64,000 bases of DNA, taken from positions 7,557,501-7,621,500 of the forward strand of contig NZ_CP109450.1 of assembly GCF_041438865.1 (NCBI RefSeq), written 5' to 3'. Positions 38,028 to 46,285 of this stretch are shown here, one piece after another. How positions within the stretch are numbered: the stretch's first letter is position 1; each line of letters begins with the position of its first letter. The notes beneath the pieces were generated by a model. It was not told the DNA's origin, searched no databases, and saw only the letters and a program-made list of their open reading frames with translations. This stretch comes from Streptomyces sp. NBC_01471. Its GTDB lineage: Bacteria > Actinomycetota > Actinomycetes > Streptomycetales > Streptomycetaceae. The translations under genes were made by a program, and so were the position numbers.

Positions 38028-39344
38028 GTGCAGACTGGCGGTGTGGTCACAGACGACGCGGAGGACCGGCTCGCGGCGGTCAGACAGGATCTGGAGCGGG
38101 CGACCGCCCGTCTGCGGCTGCTCGCCGATGCCAGTACCGCCCTGTCGAGTGTTCTCGACGCGGACGAGGCGCTCAACCGGCTGGCCCGGCTGATCGTTCC
38201 GCAGGTGGCGGACGGGTGCGTGGTGGATCTGGTCGTGGACAGCGGGGTGCGCCGGCTGACCGCCGTGCACCGCGACCCCGCACGTGAGCTGCCACCGGCG
38301 CCGGAGAGCCTGCCCTGGTCCGACGAGTTCGCCGCACCGCTGGCCCGGGTGCTGCGCGGCGCAGGACCGGTCACGGTGACCGGCTTCGGAGCGCACGCGG
38401 CGGCCGGCTCCCTCCAGTCCGCGCAGCTGGAGCTCTACCGTGCCCTCGGTACCAGGACGGTGCTGATCGTGCCGCTCCAGGTGCGCAGAGAGGTGTTCGG
38501 CGCGCTCAGCCTGGTCCGCACCGAGTCCACCGAGCCGTTCGGCGAGGAGGAGATCTCCCTCGCGGCCGACCTGGGGCACCGGGCCGGGCTCGCCGTCGAG
38601 AACGCCCGGCTGTACGCGATCCAGCTGCGTACGGCTGAGCAGTTGCAGCGCTCGCTCCTGCCCGACCTGTCGGGGATCGAGCACCTGGAACTCGCGGCAC
38701 GGTATGTCCCCGCCCGGGAGGGGGCCGAAGTCGGCGGTGACTGGTTCGACGCGTTCAGGCTCTGCGACGGCTCCACCGTGCTGGCCATCGGCGACGTCGT
38801 CGGACACGATCTCGCCGCCGCCGTCGGGATGGGGCAGCTGCGCAACATGCTGCGGTCGCTGGCGTACGACAGCGGGGACTCACCCGCCGGTGTGATGCGC
38901 CGCCTCGACGGTGTCATGCAGGGCCTGAGCACCACCGAACTGGTCACCGGTGTCATCGCACGCGTCTACACGCCCCCGACCGGGCCGTGGTTCGTGCACT
39001 GGACGAACGCCGGGCACCCGCCCCCGGTGCTGACCAGCCCCGCCGAGGGCAGCAGACTGCTGGAGGAGGGCCTTGCCCCGGTCCTCGGAGTGGATCCGGC
39101 CATCGAGCGGGAGGACGCGCTGACCGTACTGCAACCGGGATCCACCCTGCTGCTGTACACGGACGGGCTCATCGAACGCCCCGGTGAGGACATCGGCAGG
39201 GGGCTCACCAGGCTGCGCCAGCATACGGCGAGCCTTGCGGGCGAGCCTCTTCAGACCTTCTGCGACGAACTGCTGGTGCGGCTCACGGACGGTCATTTCG
39301 ACGACATCGCGGTCCTCGCGCTGCGCGTGCCTCCGGAGTCCTAG
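38028..39344 (+). CDS. GAF-domain SpoIIE/PP2C serine phosphatase
   Basis: Serine phosphatase of 438 aa with an N-terminal coiled segment (EDRLAAVRQDLERATARLRL), a GAF sensor domain (about residues 40-190, ending EISLAADLGHRAGLAVENAR), and a PP2C domain with REGAEVGGDWFDAFRLCDGS, VLAIGDVVGHDLAAAVGMGQ, TNAGHPPPVL, LLLYTDGLIERPGE and FDDIAVLALRV. It probably acts in a partner-switching pathway on an anti-anti-sigma protein. The GTG at 38028 is preferred since GGAG lies 8 nt upstream; GTG at 38019 or 38043 are alternatives. It is convergent with dedA. Confidence 0.88.
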   Translation: MQTGGVVTDDAEDRLAAVRQDLERATARLRLLADASTALSSVLDADEALNRLARLIVPQVADGCVVDLVVDSGVRRLTAVHRDPARELPPAPESLPWSDEFAAPLARVLRGAGPVTVTGFGAHAAAGSLQSAQLELYRALGTRTVLIVPLQVRREVFGALSLVRTESTEPFGEEEISLAADLGHRAGLAVENARLYAIQLRTAEQLQRSLLPDLSGIEHLELAARYVPAREGAEVGGDWFDAFRLCDGSTVLAIGDVVGHDLAAAVGMGQLRNMLRSLAYDSGDSPAGVMRRLDGVMQGLSTTELVTGVIARVYTPPTGPWFVHWTNAGHPPPVLTSPAEGSRLLEEGLAPVLGVDPAIEREDALTVLQPGSTLLLYTDGLIERPGEDIGRGLTRLRQHTASLAGEPLQTFCDELLVRLTDGHFDDIAVLALRVPPES

Positions 39345-39362
39345 TCCGCCCGTCCCGGATGC

Positions 39363-40058
39363 TCACTCGCCGTGGTCCGAGCCATCGGTGCTGTCGGTGG
39401 CGCCGGCCCCCGGCTCCTCGGACGTGCCGTCGCTGCCGCCGTCCTCACTCTCCTCGCCGCCCCTGCGGCGCCGCCGGACGTATCTGACCACCAGCACGAT
39501 GACGACCAGCCCCACGAACACCAGGGCGGCGCCCCGGCCGACGAAGTGCTCGATGCTGCTGTACGCGTTGCCGGCGGCGTAACCGATGAGGGTGAAGCCG
39601 ACGCCCCAGACGAGGCCGCCCAGCGCGTTGAACAGGAGGAAGGTGCGGTAGGGCATGCCCGAGGCACCGGCGAGCGCCGGCATGACCGCACGGAAGAACG
39701 CCACGAAGCGGCCGAGGAACACGGCCACCGGCCCCCTGCGGCGGATCAGGTCCCGGGCGGACTCGATGCTGCCGCGGTGGCGGCGCAGCGACCGCGCGGC
39801 CAGCAGCCGCGGGCCGAATCTGCGGCCGATCTCGTAGCCGACGGAGTCCCCGGCGATGGCCGCTGCCACCACGACGACGGCCAGCCAGTAGACGGACACC
39901 TGGTGCTGTGCGGCCAGTACGCCCCCGATCACGGCCGCGCTCTCGCCCGGGATGACGAAGCCGAAGAACAGCGCGTCCTCACAGAAGACCAGTCCGCCGA
40001 CGACGGCGTAGACGGCGGCGCCCGACAGCCCGGACAGCCAGTCGGTGATCGTGCCCAC
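39363..40058 (-). CDS. DedA-family membrane protein (SNARE-associated/VTT domain)
   Basis: Inner-membrane protein of 231 aa in the DedA/VTT family, implicated in lipid flipping and envelope integrity. Family motifs are FGFVIPGESAAVIGGVLAAQ (E-x-x-x-P-x-P-like), GRFVAFFRAVMPALAGASGM (conserved F/R-x-x-R-PALAG) and GDSVGYEIGRRFG. About five spans, then a Ser/Glu-rich cytoplasmic tail. GTG start at 40058 with GGAGGAG. The native substrate is unknown, but undecaprenyl-phosphate translocation has been shown for some members. Confidence 0.92.
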   Translation of the reverse strand: MGTITDWLSGLSGAAVYAVVGGLVFCEDALFFGFVIPGESAAVIGGVLAAQHQVSVYWLAVVVVAAAIAGDSVGYEIGRRFGPRLLAARSLRRHRGSIESARDLIRRRGPVAVFLGRFVAFFRAVMPALAGASGMPYRTFLLFNALGGLVWGVGFTLIGYAAGNAYSSIEHFVGRGAALVFVGLVVIVLVVRYVRRRRRGGEESEDGGSDGTSEEPGAGATDSTDGSDHGE

Positions 40059-40375
40059 CGGATCTCCTCCCTGTCGTCGTGGTCATCGCACTCTCCCGGC
40101 GAGTGCTCGCGGCCCCGGAGCGGTCGGGGGGGCGTGATGTCCGAGGCTGTCAGCCGACGCGCTGTTCCGCACCACAGGAGCCGCCGGAACGGGACCGCCG
40201 CCCTGGAGCGGGCACCGGGCCGCACGGTATGATCCGAAGCGGTGAGGGGCCGGTGGCCTCTCGCGCGGCGGTGGGGCCCGCCGTACCCGAACTGCGGCGA
40301 CCGAGCCGCCAACGGTCCCTACTTGCGATGGTGCGCGCCCCGTTGCGCGCCGTGACCGCCGAGTAGGAGAACCAC
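40059..40375. other. 317-bp divergent spacer between dedA and crcB
   Basis: Should hold both promoters. I looked for a fluoride riboswitch ahead of crcB and found no convincing match to its conserved pairing segments. No other feature was recognised. Confidence 0.4.
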
Positions 40376-40951
40376 GTGGCAGAGGCTCCCGTCCCGATGG
40401 TGGACGACCCCGTCAGCTCCGGCCCCGATGCCGGCCTTTCCCTCCCCGCGCAGCCTGGACCCGCCACTGTGCGGTCCGCTGCCCAGTGGCCGGTTCTCGT
40501 GGCGGTCTCGCTCGGCGGCATGGCCGGGGCGTCCGCACGGTACGGCGCCGCGCTGCTGTGGCCGACGGCCGGTGGTGCCTTCCCCTGGACGACGTTCGTG
40601 GTCAACACCGCGGGCTGCGCGGTCATCGGGGTGTTCATGGTGGTGATCACCGAGGCCCGGTCGGTCCACCCGCTCGTACGCCCCTTCTTCGGCACCGGGG
40701 TTCTGGGCGGCTTCACCACCTTCTCCACGTACGCCGTGGACATCCAGGGGCTGGTCAACGGCGGACACGCCCGCACCGCGCTCGCCTATCTGGCGCTCAC
40801 GCTGCTCTCGGCACTGGCGGCCGTCCGGACCACGGCGTCCCTGACCCGGCGCTTCTGCGTACGGAGGCGCTCGGAGGTGCTCATGGCCCGGCCCGCCACT
40901 CCGGAAACCCGCGAGAGCGCCGACCTCACCGGCTGCGAGGAGGAACGTTGA
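40376..40951 (+). CDS. crcB: Fluoride channel subunit CrcB/Fluc 1
   Basis: Four-span fluoride efflux channel subunit of 191 aa. Family motifs are GGMAGASARYGAALLW, WTTFVVNTAGCAVIGVFMVV (conserved Asn of the pore) and GGFTTFSTYAVDIQGL (Phe-x-Thr-Phe/Ser track). It is longer than typical Fluc (about 125 aa) because of a 40-residue N-terminal extension and a basic C-terminus. GTG start with GTAGGAGAACCAC upstream. Its stop overlaps the start of a second crcB, suggesting a heterodimeric channel. Confidence 0.93.
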   Translation: MAEAPVPMVDDPVSSGPDAGLSLPAQPGPATVRSAAQWPVLVAVSLGGMAGASARYGAALLWPTAGGAFPWTTFVVNTAGCAVIGVFMVVITEARSVHPLVRPFFGTGVLGGFTTFSTYAVDIQGLVNGGHARTALAYLALTLLSALAAVRTTASLTRRFCVRRRSEVLMARPATPETRESADLTGCEEER

Positions 40952-41322
40952 ACTGGCTGCTCATGATCGTGGGGGCCGCGGTCGGCGCCCCGCTGCGCTA
41001 TCTCGCCGACCGCAGGATCCAGGCGTCGCACGACACCGTCTTTCCCTGGGGGACCTTCGCCGTCAACGTCTCCGCCTGCCTGGTCCTGGGGCTGGTCACC
41101 GGCGCGGTCGCCGCCGGGGCCGCGTCGTCCCAGGTACAGCTGCTGGTCGGGACGGGGTTCTGCGGGGCGCTGTCGACGTACTCGACGTTCTCGTACGAGA
41201 CCCTTCGCCTGGCGCAGGACGGAGCCCGCTTCTTCGCCGCCGTCAATGTCACGGCGAGTGTGGTGGCGGGGCTGGGCGCGGCCTTCGTGGGAGCCTCCCT
41301 GGCCCAGGCGTTCTGGGGCTGA
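40948..41322 (+). CDS. crcB: Fluoride channel subunit CrcB/Fluc 2
   Basis: Second Fluc subunit, 124 aa: MNWLLMIVGAAVGAPLRYLA, FPWGTFAVNVSACLVLGLVT and GTGFCGALSTYSTFSYETLR. TTG start at 40948 overlaps the stop of the first crcB (TTGA), with GGAGGA upstream; the next in-frame start would remove the conserved first residues. Two adjacent subunits with different pore-lining segments are the usual arrangement of Gram-positive heterodimeric Fluc channels. Confidence 0.93.
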   Translation: MNWLLMIVGAAVGAPLRYLADRRIQASHDTVFPWGTFAVNVSACLVLGLVTGAVAAGAASSQVQLLVGTGFCGALSTYSTFSYETLRLAQDGARFFAAVNVTASVVAGLGAAFVGASLAQAFWG

Positions 41323-41359
41323 GGGCGCGCGCGGCGGCGGACGGGGCGCCGGGCCGGTG

Positions 41360-42007
41360 TCAGCCGGCCGCGTGGGCTCCGGCCGGTCCTGCGGTCAGGA
41401 CGGGGGCCAGGACCCCGGTGCGCAGTCGCTCGACGAGGGGTGTGGCCAGACGGCGCAGGGCCAGGCTGGTCAGGAACGCGATGGGCAGGGCGAGGACTGC
41501 CGAGCCGAGGACGTCGTGGGGGTAGTGCGCGCCGACGTAGACACGGGTGAAGCCCTCGAAGAGCGCGAAGAGCGCGGCGACGGCGCACAGCTTCCGGTTC
41601 AGCAGGTAGAGGGCCGCGACGGTCGCGGCGGCCGTCGTGGTGTGGCCGCTGGGGAAGGCGAAGTCGGACGGGGCCGGGCAGGTCTCGACGATGAACGCGT
41701 GGGACATCGAGCGGCAGGGCCTCACCTCCGACACGAGCTTCTTGACCACCTCGGCCGCGCCGAAGGCGACCACGACACTCACCGGCACGGCCAGAGCGAG
41801 AGCCATCGACGCGCTGTCGCGGCGCCGCGCCTGCCACCATCCGACGATCATGAGGACCGCGAACACGCCGAGGCCGATGTTGGTCCATGACTCCAGCGGC
41901 GCGTTCAGCCAGCGGGTGTCACGTGCGAAGTCCGTGACGGTGGTGAACAGCGAACCGTCGATGTGTGAGCCGTTGAAGGCCAGCGGCACCGGGGAGACAG
42001 CAGTCAT
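41360..42007 (-). CDS. PAP2-family membrane phosphatase
   Basis: A 215-aa membrane protein of the type-2 phosphatidic-acid phosphatase family. The three-part active site is visible: KKLVSEVRPCRS (motif 1, K-x6-RP), FAFPSGHTTTAAAT (motif 2, PSGH) and RVYVGAHYPHDVLGSAVL (motif 3, R-x5-H-x3-D). Likely substrates are undecaprenyl diphosphate or lipid phosphates. About six spans. A palindrome about 75 bp upstream may be an operator. Convergent with crcB. Confidence 0.92.
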   Translation of the reverse strand: MTAVSPVPLAFNGSHIDGSLFTTVTDFARDTRWLNAPLESWTNIGLGVFAVLMIVGWWQARRRDSASMALALAVPVSVVVAFGAAEVVKKLVSEVRPCRSMSHAFIVETCPAPSDFAFPSGHTTTAAATVAALYLLNRKLCAVAALFALFEGFTRVYVGAHYPHDVLGSAVLALPIAFLTSLALRRLATPLVERLRTGVLAPVLTAGPAGAHAAG

Positions 42008-42081
42008 CAGGCGGGGAACTCTCAGCTCGGTCGGGGCTGCCCGCTCCGCGGGAGACGTGCGGCATCCACGGTCTGAATGTA

Positions 42082-42097
42082 TCTACAGGACTGTAGA
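42082..42097. promoter_or_regulatory. Palindrome upstream of PAP2 gene, candidate repressor site
   Basis: TCTACAG (42082-42088) and CTGTAGA (42091-42097) are perfect 7-bp arms with a 2-nt spacer. The TACA/TGTA halves resemble the sites of BlaI/MecI/CopY-family repressors, although the spacing differs from the classical one. Position, 75 bp before the PAP2 start, fits an operator. Confidence 0.45.
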
Positions 42098-42126
42098 CGG
42101 TGCCCTGGGGGGAGCCAAATCATGGT

Positions 42127-42155
42127 GAGGGGCCGGACACGGAGTCCGGCCCCTC
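42127..42155 (-). terminator. Hairpin terminator of the peptidase E gene
   Basis: GAGGGGCCGGAC (42127-42138) pairs with 42144-42155 in a perfect 12-bp stem with loop ACGGA, 48 nt beyond the leftward pepE stop. Confidence 0.75.
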
Positions 42156-42202
42156 ATCGGCGGCCGCGCCGGCCGGCGACCGTGTTCATGCGGTGGGCGT
42201 GC

Positions 42203-42931
42203 TCACGCTGCGGGGGAGTCGAATGCCGGCTCGGTGCCGAGCAGTGCGGAGACATCGGAGTCCACCGGCAGTTCGCGGGCGGGCGCGCCCCGGGTGAACA
42301 GCACGCCCGGGCGCTCCCCGGCGAGCGTCGCCACCGCTCCGTCCACCCGCAGCCAGCTGCCCTCGCGCAGCCCGAGTACGGGCACGTCGTTCTCCTCCAG
42401 GAACTCCGTCAGACGCTCCGCGCGCGTCTCGCCCTTGTGCGTGCTGCCCGGGTCCGGGTCGAGGTAGTGCGGGTTGATCTGGAACGGCACGAGGCCGAGC
42501 GTGTCGAAGGACGGCGGCTGCACGATGGGCATGTCGTTCGAGGTGCGGAGCGTGGGCGCGGCCATGTTGGTGCCCGCGCTGGCGCCCATGTAGGGGAGCC
42601 CGCCGCGGACGGCGTCGCGCACGGCCTCGCGCAGACCCGTGCGGTACAGGGCGCTCAGCAGCCGGAAGGAGTTCCCGCCGCCGATGAACACGGCGTCCGC
42701 GGCGGCCAGTTCGGCCAGCGGGTCGTTGTTCTCGTGGACGCCGTGCACGGAGATCCCGGCCGGTTCCAGCGCTCCGCGCACCCGTGCGGTGTACGTGTCG
42801 TGGTCGGCCAGGGCGTAGGGGACGAAGGCGAGCCTGGCACCCTGCGGCAGGAAGCCGGTGACGGTGTCCAGGGCGTGTTCCAGGTAACCGCGCCCGTACT
42901 GGGTGGAGTTGGACAGCAGAAGGAGATTCAC
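42203..42931 (-). CDS. pepE: Peptidase E (alpha-aspartyl dipeptidase, S51 family)
   Basis: Cytoplasmic serine peptidase of 242 aa that hydrolyses dipeptides with N-terminal aspartate. Hallmarks: MNLLLLSNSTQYGRGYLEHA at the start, FIGGGNSFRLLSALYRTGLR with the nucleophile Ser after GGGN, and a MGASAGTNMAAPTLRTSNDM region. QINPHYLDPDPGSTHKGETR follows. GTG start after GAAAGAG. It lies beside a catabolic operon (DUF1177, permease, M20 peptidase) and the IclR gene, in the same direction as the latter, so a common role in peptide-like compound use is possible. Confidence 0.92.
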   Translation of the reverse strand: MNLLLLSNSTQYGRGYLEHALDTVTGFLPQGARLAFVPYALADHDTYTARVRGALEPAGISVHGVHENNDPLAELAAADAVFIGGGNSFRLLSALYRTGLREAVRDAVRGGLPYMGASAGTNMAAPTLRTSNDMPIVQPPSFDTLGLVPFQINPHYLDPDPGSTHKGETRAERLTEFLEENDVPVLGLREGSWLRVDGAVATLAGERPGVLFTRGAPARELPVDSDVSALLGTEPAFDSPAA

Positions 42932-43012
42932 GGTGGCGCTCTTTCAGTGGAGGGGCAGTGTTCCGGGGGAGGTTCGGTTCTGAGGGGCCAGGCCCGGCGG
43001 GCCGCGGCGGGG

Positions 43013-43825
43013 TCAGGCGCGTGGGCGCCGGGTGCGCTGGGGCGGGGTGGTGAGCCGCTTCTCCAGCAGCTGGGCGGCCTGTCTGAGGCTGTCGAGCCGG
43101 GCCTCGGGACCGTCCGGGAAGCGCTCCTCGGCGCCGCCCAGGCTGAGGCTGCCGTACGGCTCCCGGCCGAGGAACACCGGGACCGCGACCGTGGCGATGC
43201 CGTTGTCGTACTCGCCGACCGTCCACGCGTACCCCTGCGCGCGGATGCGCAGGAATTCCTGCTCCAGCAGATCGGCGTCGGTGACCGTGCGATCGGTGAA
43301 GCGGGCCATCGGCCGGGCGCGGAAGAGCCGGTGGCGCTGATCGTCCGGCAGGAACGCGTAGTACGACTTGCTGGTGGCGCCCGCGTGCGCCGGATACAGC
43401 TCGCCGACGAGCGGGTAGTACCGCAGCGGCCCCGAATCGCCCTCCTCCGCCGCCACGCAGCGCATGTGGAAGCTGTCCGGCAGGCAGAACAGCACGGTGT
43501 CGCCGGTGGTGCGGCACAGCTCCTCCAGCACCGGTCCCGCCAGCAGTTCGAGTGAGCCCGAACGCTCCCACTGCCGGCTCAACCGCAGTACGGCGGGGCC
43601 GATGCGGTAGCGCCTGGTCGCAGGGTCGGAGACCAGGAAGCCGCGGCCCGCCAGTGTCGACAGCAGACGCTGGGCGACGGAGGTGTCCCAGCCGAATTCG
43701 GCGGCCACCTCGGTGACCCCCCAGTCGGGCCGGGTCCGCTCGAAGGCCAGCAGGACGAGCAGCGCCCGGTCGACGGTCTGCAGCGCGCCCGCGGGTTTGC
43801 GACGGTCCAGGTCGATCTCGGCCAT
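43013..43825 (-). CDS. IclR-family transcriptional regulator
   Basis: A 270-aa regulator with an N-terminal winged helix (ALLVLLAFERTRPDWGVTEV, AAEFGWDTSVAQRLLSTLAG) and a C-terminal IclR effector domain (LLAGPVLEELCRTTGDTVLF; YAWTVGEYDNGIATVAVPVF). ATG 43825 is chosen over 43831 because the GGTGAG site lies 6-8 nt upstream of it. It is divergent from the DUF1177-permease-peptidase operon and likely controls it. It could also control pepE, which follows it with 81 nt between. The effector is unknown. Confidence 0.92.
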   Translation of the reverse strand: MAEIDLDRRKPAGALQTVDRALLVLLAFERTRPDWGVTEVAAEFGWDTSVAQRLLSTLAGRGFLVSDPATRRYRIGPAVLRLSRQWERSGSLELLAGPVLEELCRTTGDTVLFCLPDSFHMRCVAAEEGDSGPLRYYPLVGELYPAHAGATSKSYYAFLPDDQRHRLFRARPMARFTDRTVTDADLLEQEFLRIRAQGYAWTVGEYDNGIATVAVPVFLGREPYGSLSLGGAEERFPDGPEARLDSLRQAAQLLEKRLTTPPQRTRRPRA

Positions 43826-43903
43826 CGTCATCTCACCATCCAGACCCGAATTGCAAATAGAGGGAAACAGTTGCGCTCAACGCTATCGGATCCCGAATCT
43901 GCT

Positions 43904-43935
43904 GTCAGCACCCCCGGAACTCAGCGGGTGCTGAC
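43904..43935 (+). promoter_or_regulatory. Long inverted repeat before the DUF1177 operon
   Basis: GTCAGCACCC (43904-43913) and GGGTGCTGAC (43926-43935) are perfect 10-bp arms around 12 nt, 20 nt upstream of the DUF1177 ATG. It could be an operator for the IclR protein or an mRNA hairpin that affects expression of the operon. Confidence 0.5.
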
Positions 43936-43954
43936 GCAGCGAGAAAGGCCCCTC

Positions 43955-44908
43955 ATGTTGAAGTACGTCCTGGACATCGTGGATCTGCTGGACGATCCCG
44001 CGGCCGACGGCAAGCGCGTCGTCGAGTACCTCGACGCGGTGGCGGGCCCGGAGGGGTCGGGGGCCGGGATCACCTCGGTGTCCGGTGAGCGCGGATCCAC
44101 CGACTTCGTACAGATCCGTATCCCGGGCAGCCACGGCCGCTCGTCGGGCGGCACCGCCCGCACCCTCGGTGTGGTCGGCCGGCTCGGGGGAGTGGGCGCC
44201 CGGCCCGAGGTGACCGGACTCGTCTCGGACGCCGACGGAGCGGCCGCCGCGCTGGCCACGGCCGCCAAACTGCTCGACATGCGCCGCCGGGGCGATGTGC
44301 TGCCCGGTGATGTGATCGTCGCCACCCACATCTGCCCGGACGCGCCCACCGAACCGCACGACCCGGTGCCGTTCATGGGATCGCCGGTGGACATCGCCAC
44401 CATGAACCGCCACGAGGTGACGGACGAGATGGAGGCGGTGCTCTCCATCGACACCACCAAGGGCAACCGCATCATCAACCACAAGGGCCTCGCCCTGTCG
44501 CCCACCGTGAAGGAGGGCTGGGTGCTGCGGGTGAGCGAGCAGCTCGGCGAGCTGCTCGCCGTCGTGACGGGTGAGCCGTTGGTCACTTACCCCGTGACGA
44601 CACAGGACATCACTCCGTACGGTAATGGGGCACACCACATCAATTCGATCCTGCAGCCCGCCACAGCGACCGCCGCTCCGGTCGTCGGTCTCGCGATCAC
44701 GTCGGCTGCCGCGGTGCCCGGATGCCAGACGGGCGCGAGCCATGAGACGGACATCGCGTCCGCCGCCCGCTTCGCCGTCGAGACCGCCAAGGTCTACGCC
44801 GGCGGGCACCTCGACTTCCACGACGCGGTGGAGTTCGACAACCTCGTCAACCGCTATGGGTCGCTGTCGCACCTGCAGACCCTCGGCCGCCAGCCCAGGG
44901 AGTCATGA
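43955..44908 (+). CDS. DUF1177 protein, first gene of a catabolic operon
   Basis: A 317-aa cytoplasmic protein of the DUF1177 family, of unknown activity. Conserved-looking parts are MLKYVLDIVDLLDDPAADGK, ATHICPDAPTEPHDPVPFMG, HEVTDEMEAVLSIDTTKGNR and PVTTQDITPYGNGAHHINSI, with His and Asp residues that could bind metal or substrate. Its stop is followed at once by the ATG of a permease gene. Families of this type are often seen with amino-acid or peptide catabolic genes, so an enzyme acting on the transported compound is likely (inference). AAAGG precedes the ATG. Confidence 0.8.
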   Translation: MLKYVLDIVDLLDDPAADGKRVVEYLDAVAGPEGSGAGITSVSGERGSTDFVQIRIPGSHGRSSGGTARTLGVVGRLGGVGARPEVTGLVSDADGAAAALATAAKLLDMRRRGDVLPGDVIVATHICPDAPTEPHDPVPFMGSPVDIATMNRHEVTDEMEAVLSIDTTKGNRIINHKGLALSPTVKEGWVLRVSEQLGELLAVVTGEPLVTYPVTTQDITPYGNGAHHINSILQPATATAAPVVGLAITSAAAVPGCQTGASHETDIASAARFAVETAKVYAGGHLDFHDAVEFDNLVNRYGSLSHLQTLGRQPRES

Positions 44909-46285
44909 ATGACAACTTCACCACCCGCTGACGCGGCCACCAAGGGAATCGGCAGCGACGACTACGCGCTCTCCCGTGTCCCGCGCGACAAGCGTTTCGG
45001 CTTCGGGAGCATGCTGCTCCAGTGGCTGGCCCAGTCGGGGTCCATCTCCCAGTTCACGCTCGGCGCGACCATCGGCGTCGGCATGACTTTCGGCCAGGCG
45101 TTCCTCGCCTTCACACTGGGCGCGGTGACCCTGGAGATCGTGATCTTCGCCATCGGCCTGGCCGGAATGCGCGAAGGTCTTGCGACCCCGCTGCTCACCC
45201 GCTGGGTCGGCTTCGGCCGCAACGGTTCGGCGCTGGTCAGCTTCGTCATCGCGGTCAGCCTGGTGGGCTGGTTCGGCGTCCAGAACACGATCTTCGGGGA
45301 CAGCGTCTCCTCACTGGTCGGCGGCCCCTCCTGGATGTGGTGCGTGATCGCCGGGCTGGCGGTCACGGTACTGGTGATCTTCGGCTTCAAGTACATGGCC
45401 GTCTTCGCCAAGATCGTCACGCCGCTGTTCTTCGCGCTGGTCGCCTGGTCGGTCATCTCCACCCTGACCAAGCACTCCTTCATGGACCTGGTCCACTCGC
45501 CCGCGCCGGCCCAGCACATATCGCTGGCCGTGGCCGCCACCGCCATCGCGGGCGGTTTCATGACCGGTGCGATCGTCGCGCCGGAGATGACCCGCTTCAA
45601 CAAGAAGGGCTCGCACGTCTTCCTGCAGAGCGCTTCGTCGATGATCCTCTCCGAGTACATCGTCGGGATGACGGGCGTTCTGCTCGGCCACCTCGTCAAG
45701 AGCAACCAGGTCTCGCAGATCGTGCTGAGCACCTCGGGCGCGGTCGGTGTGGTCGTCGTGCTGATGTCCACCGCCAAGGTCAACGACTGGAACCTGTACG
45801 GCTCCTCACTCGGCGTCGTCAACTTCTTCCAGGTCGTCTTCGGCAAGCGCCTGCACCGCGGCGCGGTCACCATCGTGCTGGGTCTCGCGGGCACCCTCCT
45901 GTCCGCGGTCGGCATCATGACCCACTTCACGGACTTCCTGTCCCTGCTGGGCGTCGCCATCCCGCCGATCGGCGGGATCATCGTGGCCGAGTACTGGATC
46001 GTCCGGCGGATGCGCAAGCCACTGGACGAGACCCGCGAGGCCCAGACCCTGCCGGCCACCTCGCCCACCTGGGTCCCGATGTCCCTGGTCATCTGGATCG
46101 CGGCGTTCTGCGTCGGCAAGTTCTACGACGGAGGCATCCCCGCACTCAACTCGCTGATCACCGCGTTCGTGCTGTACGCGGTGCTCGGCCTGCTGGGCTG
46201 GATCAAGCCGTACGGCACATCGACGCTGGAGACCGCCCCGGACCTCCCCGTCGCCGACAACAACACCCCCGTGGGAGCGGCATGA
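44909..46285 (+). CDS. NCS1-type permease (purine-cytosine/hydantoin permease family)
   Basis: A 458-aa transporter with about 12 spans. It resembles cytosine permeases (CodB-like): LSRVPRDKRFGFGSMLLQWL at the start, GATIGVGMTFGQAFLAFTLG, WFGVQNTIFGDSVSSLVG and MTGAIVAPEMTRFNKKGSHV. Substrates in the family include cytosine, purines, allantoin and hydantoins; the neighbouring DUF1177 protein and M20 peptidase suggest an amide or N-carbamoyl compound. It begins directly after the DUF1177 stop and its stop overlaps the next ATG, so translation is coupled. Confidence 0.88.
   Translation: MTTSPPADAATKGIGSDDYALSRVPRDKRFGFGSMLLQWLAQSGSISQFTLGATIGVGMTFGQAFLAFTLGAVTLEIVIFAIGLAGMREGLATPLLTRWVGFGRNGSALVSFVIAVSLVGWFGVQNTIFGDSVSSLVGGPSWMWCVIAGLAVTVLVIFGFKYMAVFAKIVTPLFFALVAWSVISTLTKHSFMDLVHSPAPAQHISLAVAATAIAGGFMTGAIVAPEMTRFNKKGSHVFLQSASSMILSEYIVGMTGVLLGHLVKSNQVSQIVLSTSGAVGVVVVLMSTAKVNDWNLYGSSLGVVNFFQVVFGKRLHRGAVTIVLGLAGTLLSAVGIMTHFTDFLSLLGVAIPPIGGIIVAEYWIVRRMRKPLDETREAQTLPATSPTWVPMSLVIWIAAFCVGKFYDGGIPALNSLITAFVLYAVLGLLGWIKPYGTSTLETAPDLPVADNNTPVGAA

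Noticed and set aside
40059..40375. Fluoride riboswitch ahead of crcB
   Set aside because: The conserved GGNGAUGG and CUGAUG-type segments with matching pseudoknot pairs could not be found by eye; a covariance-model search would be decisive.
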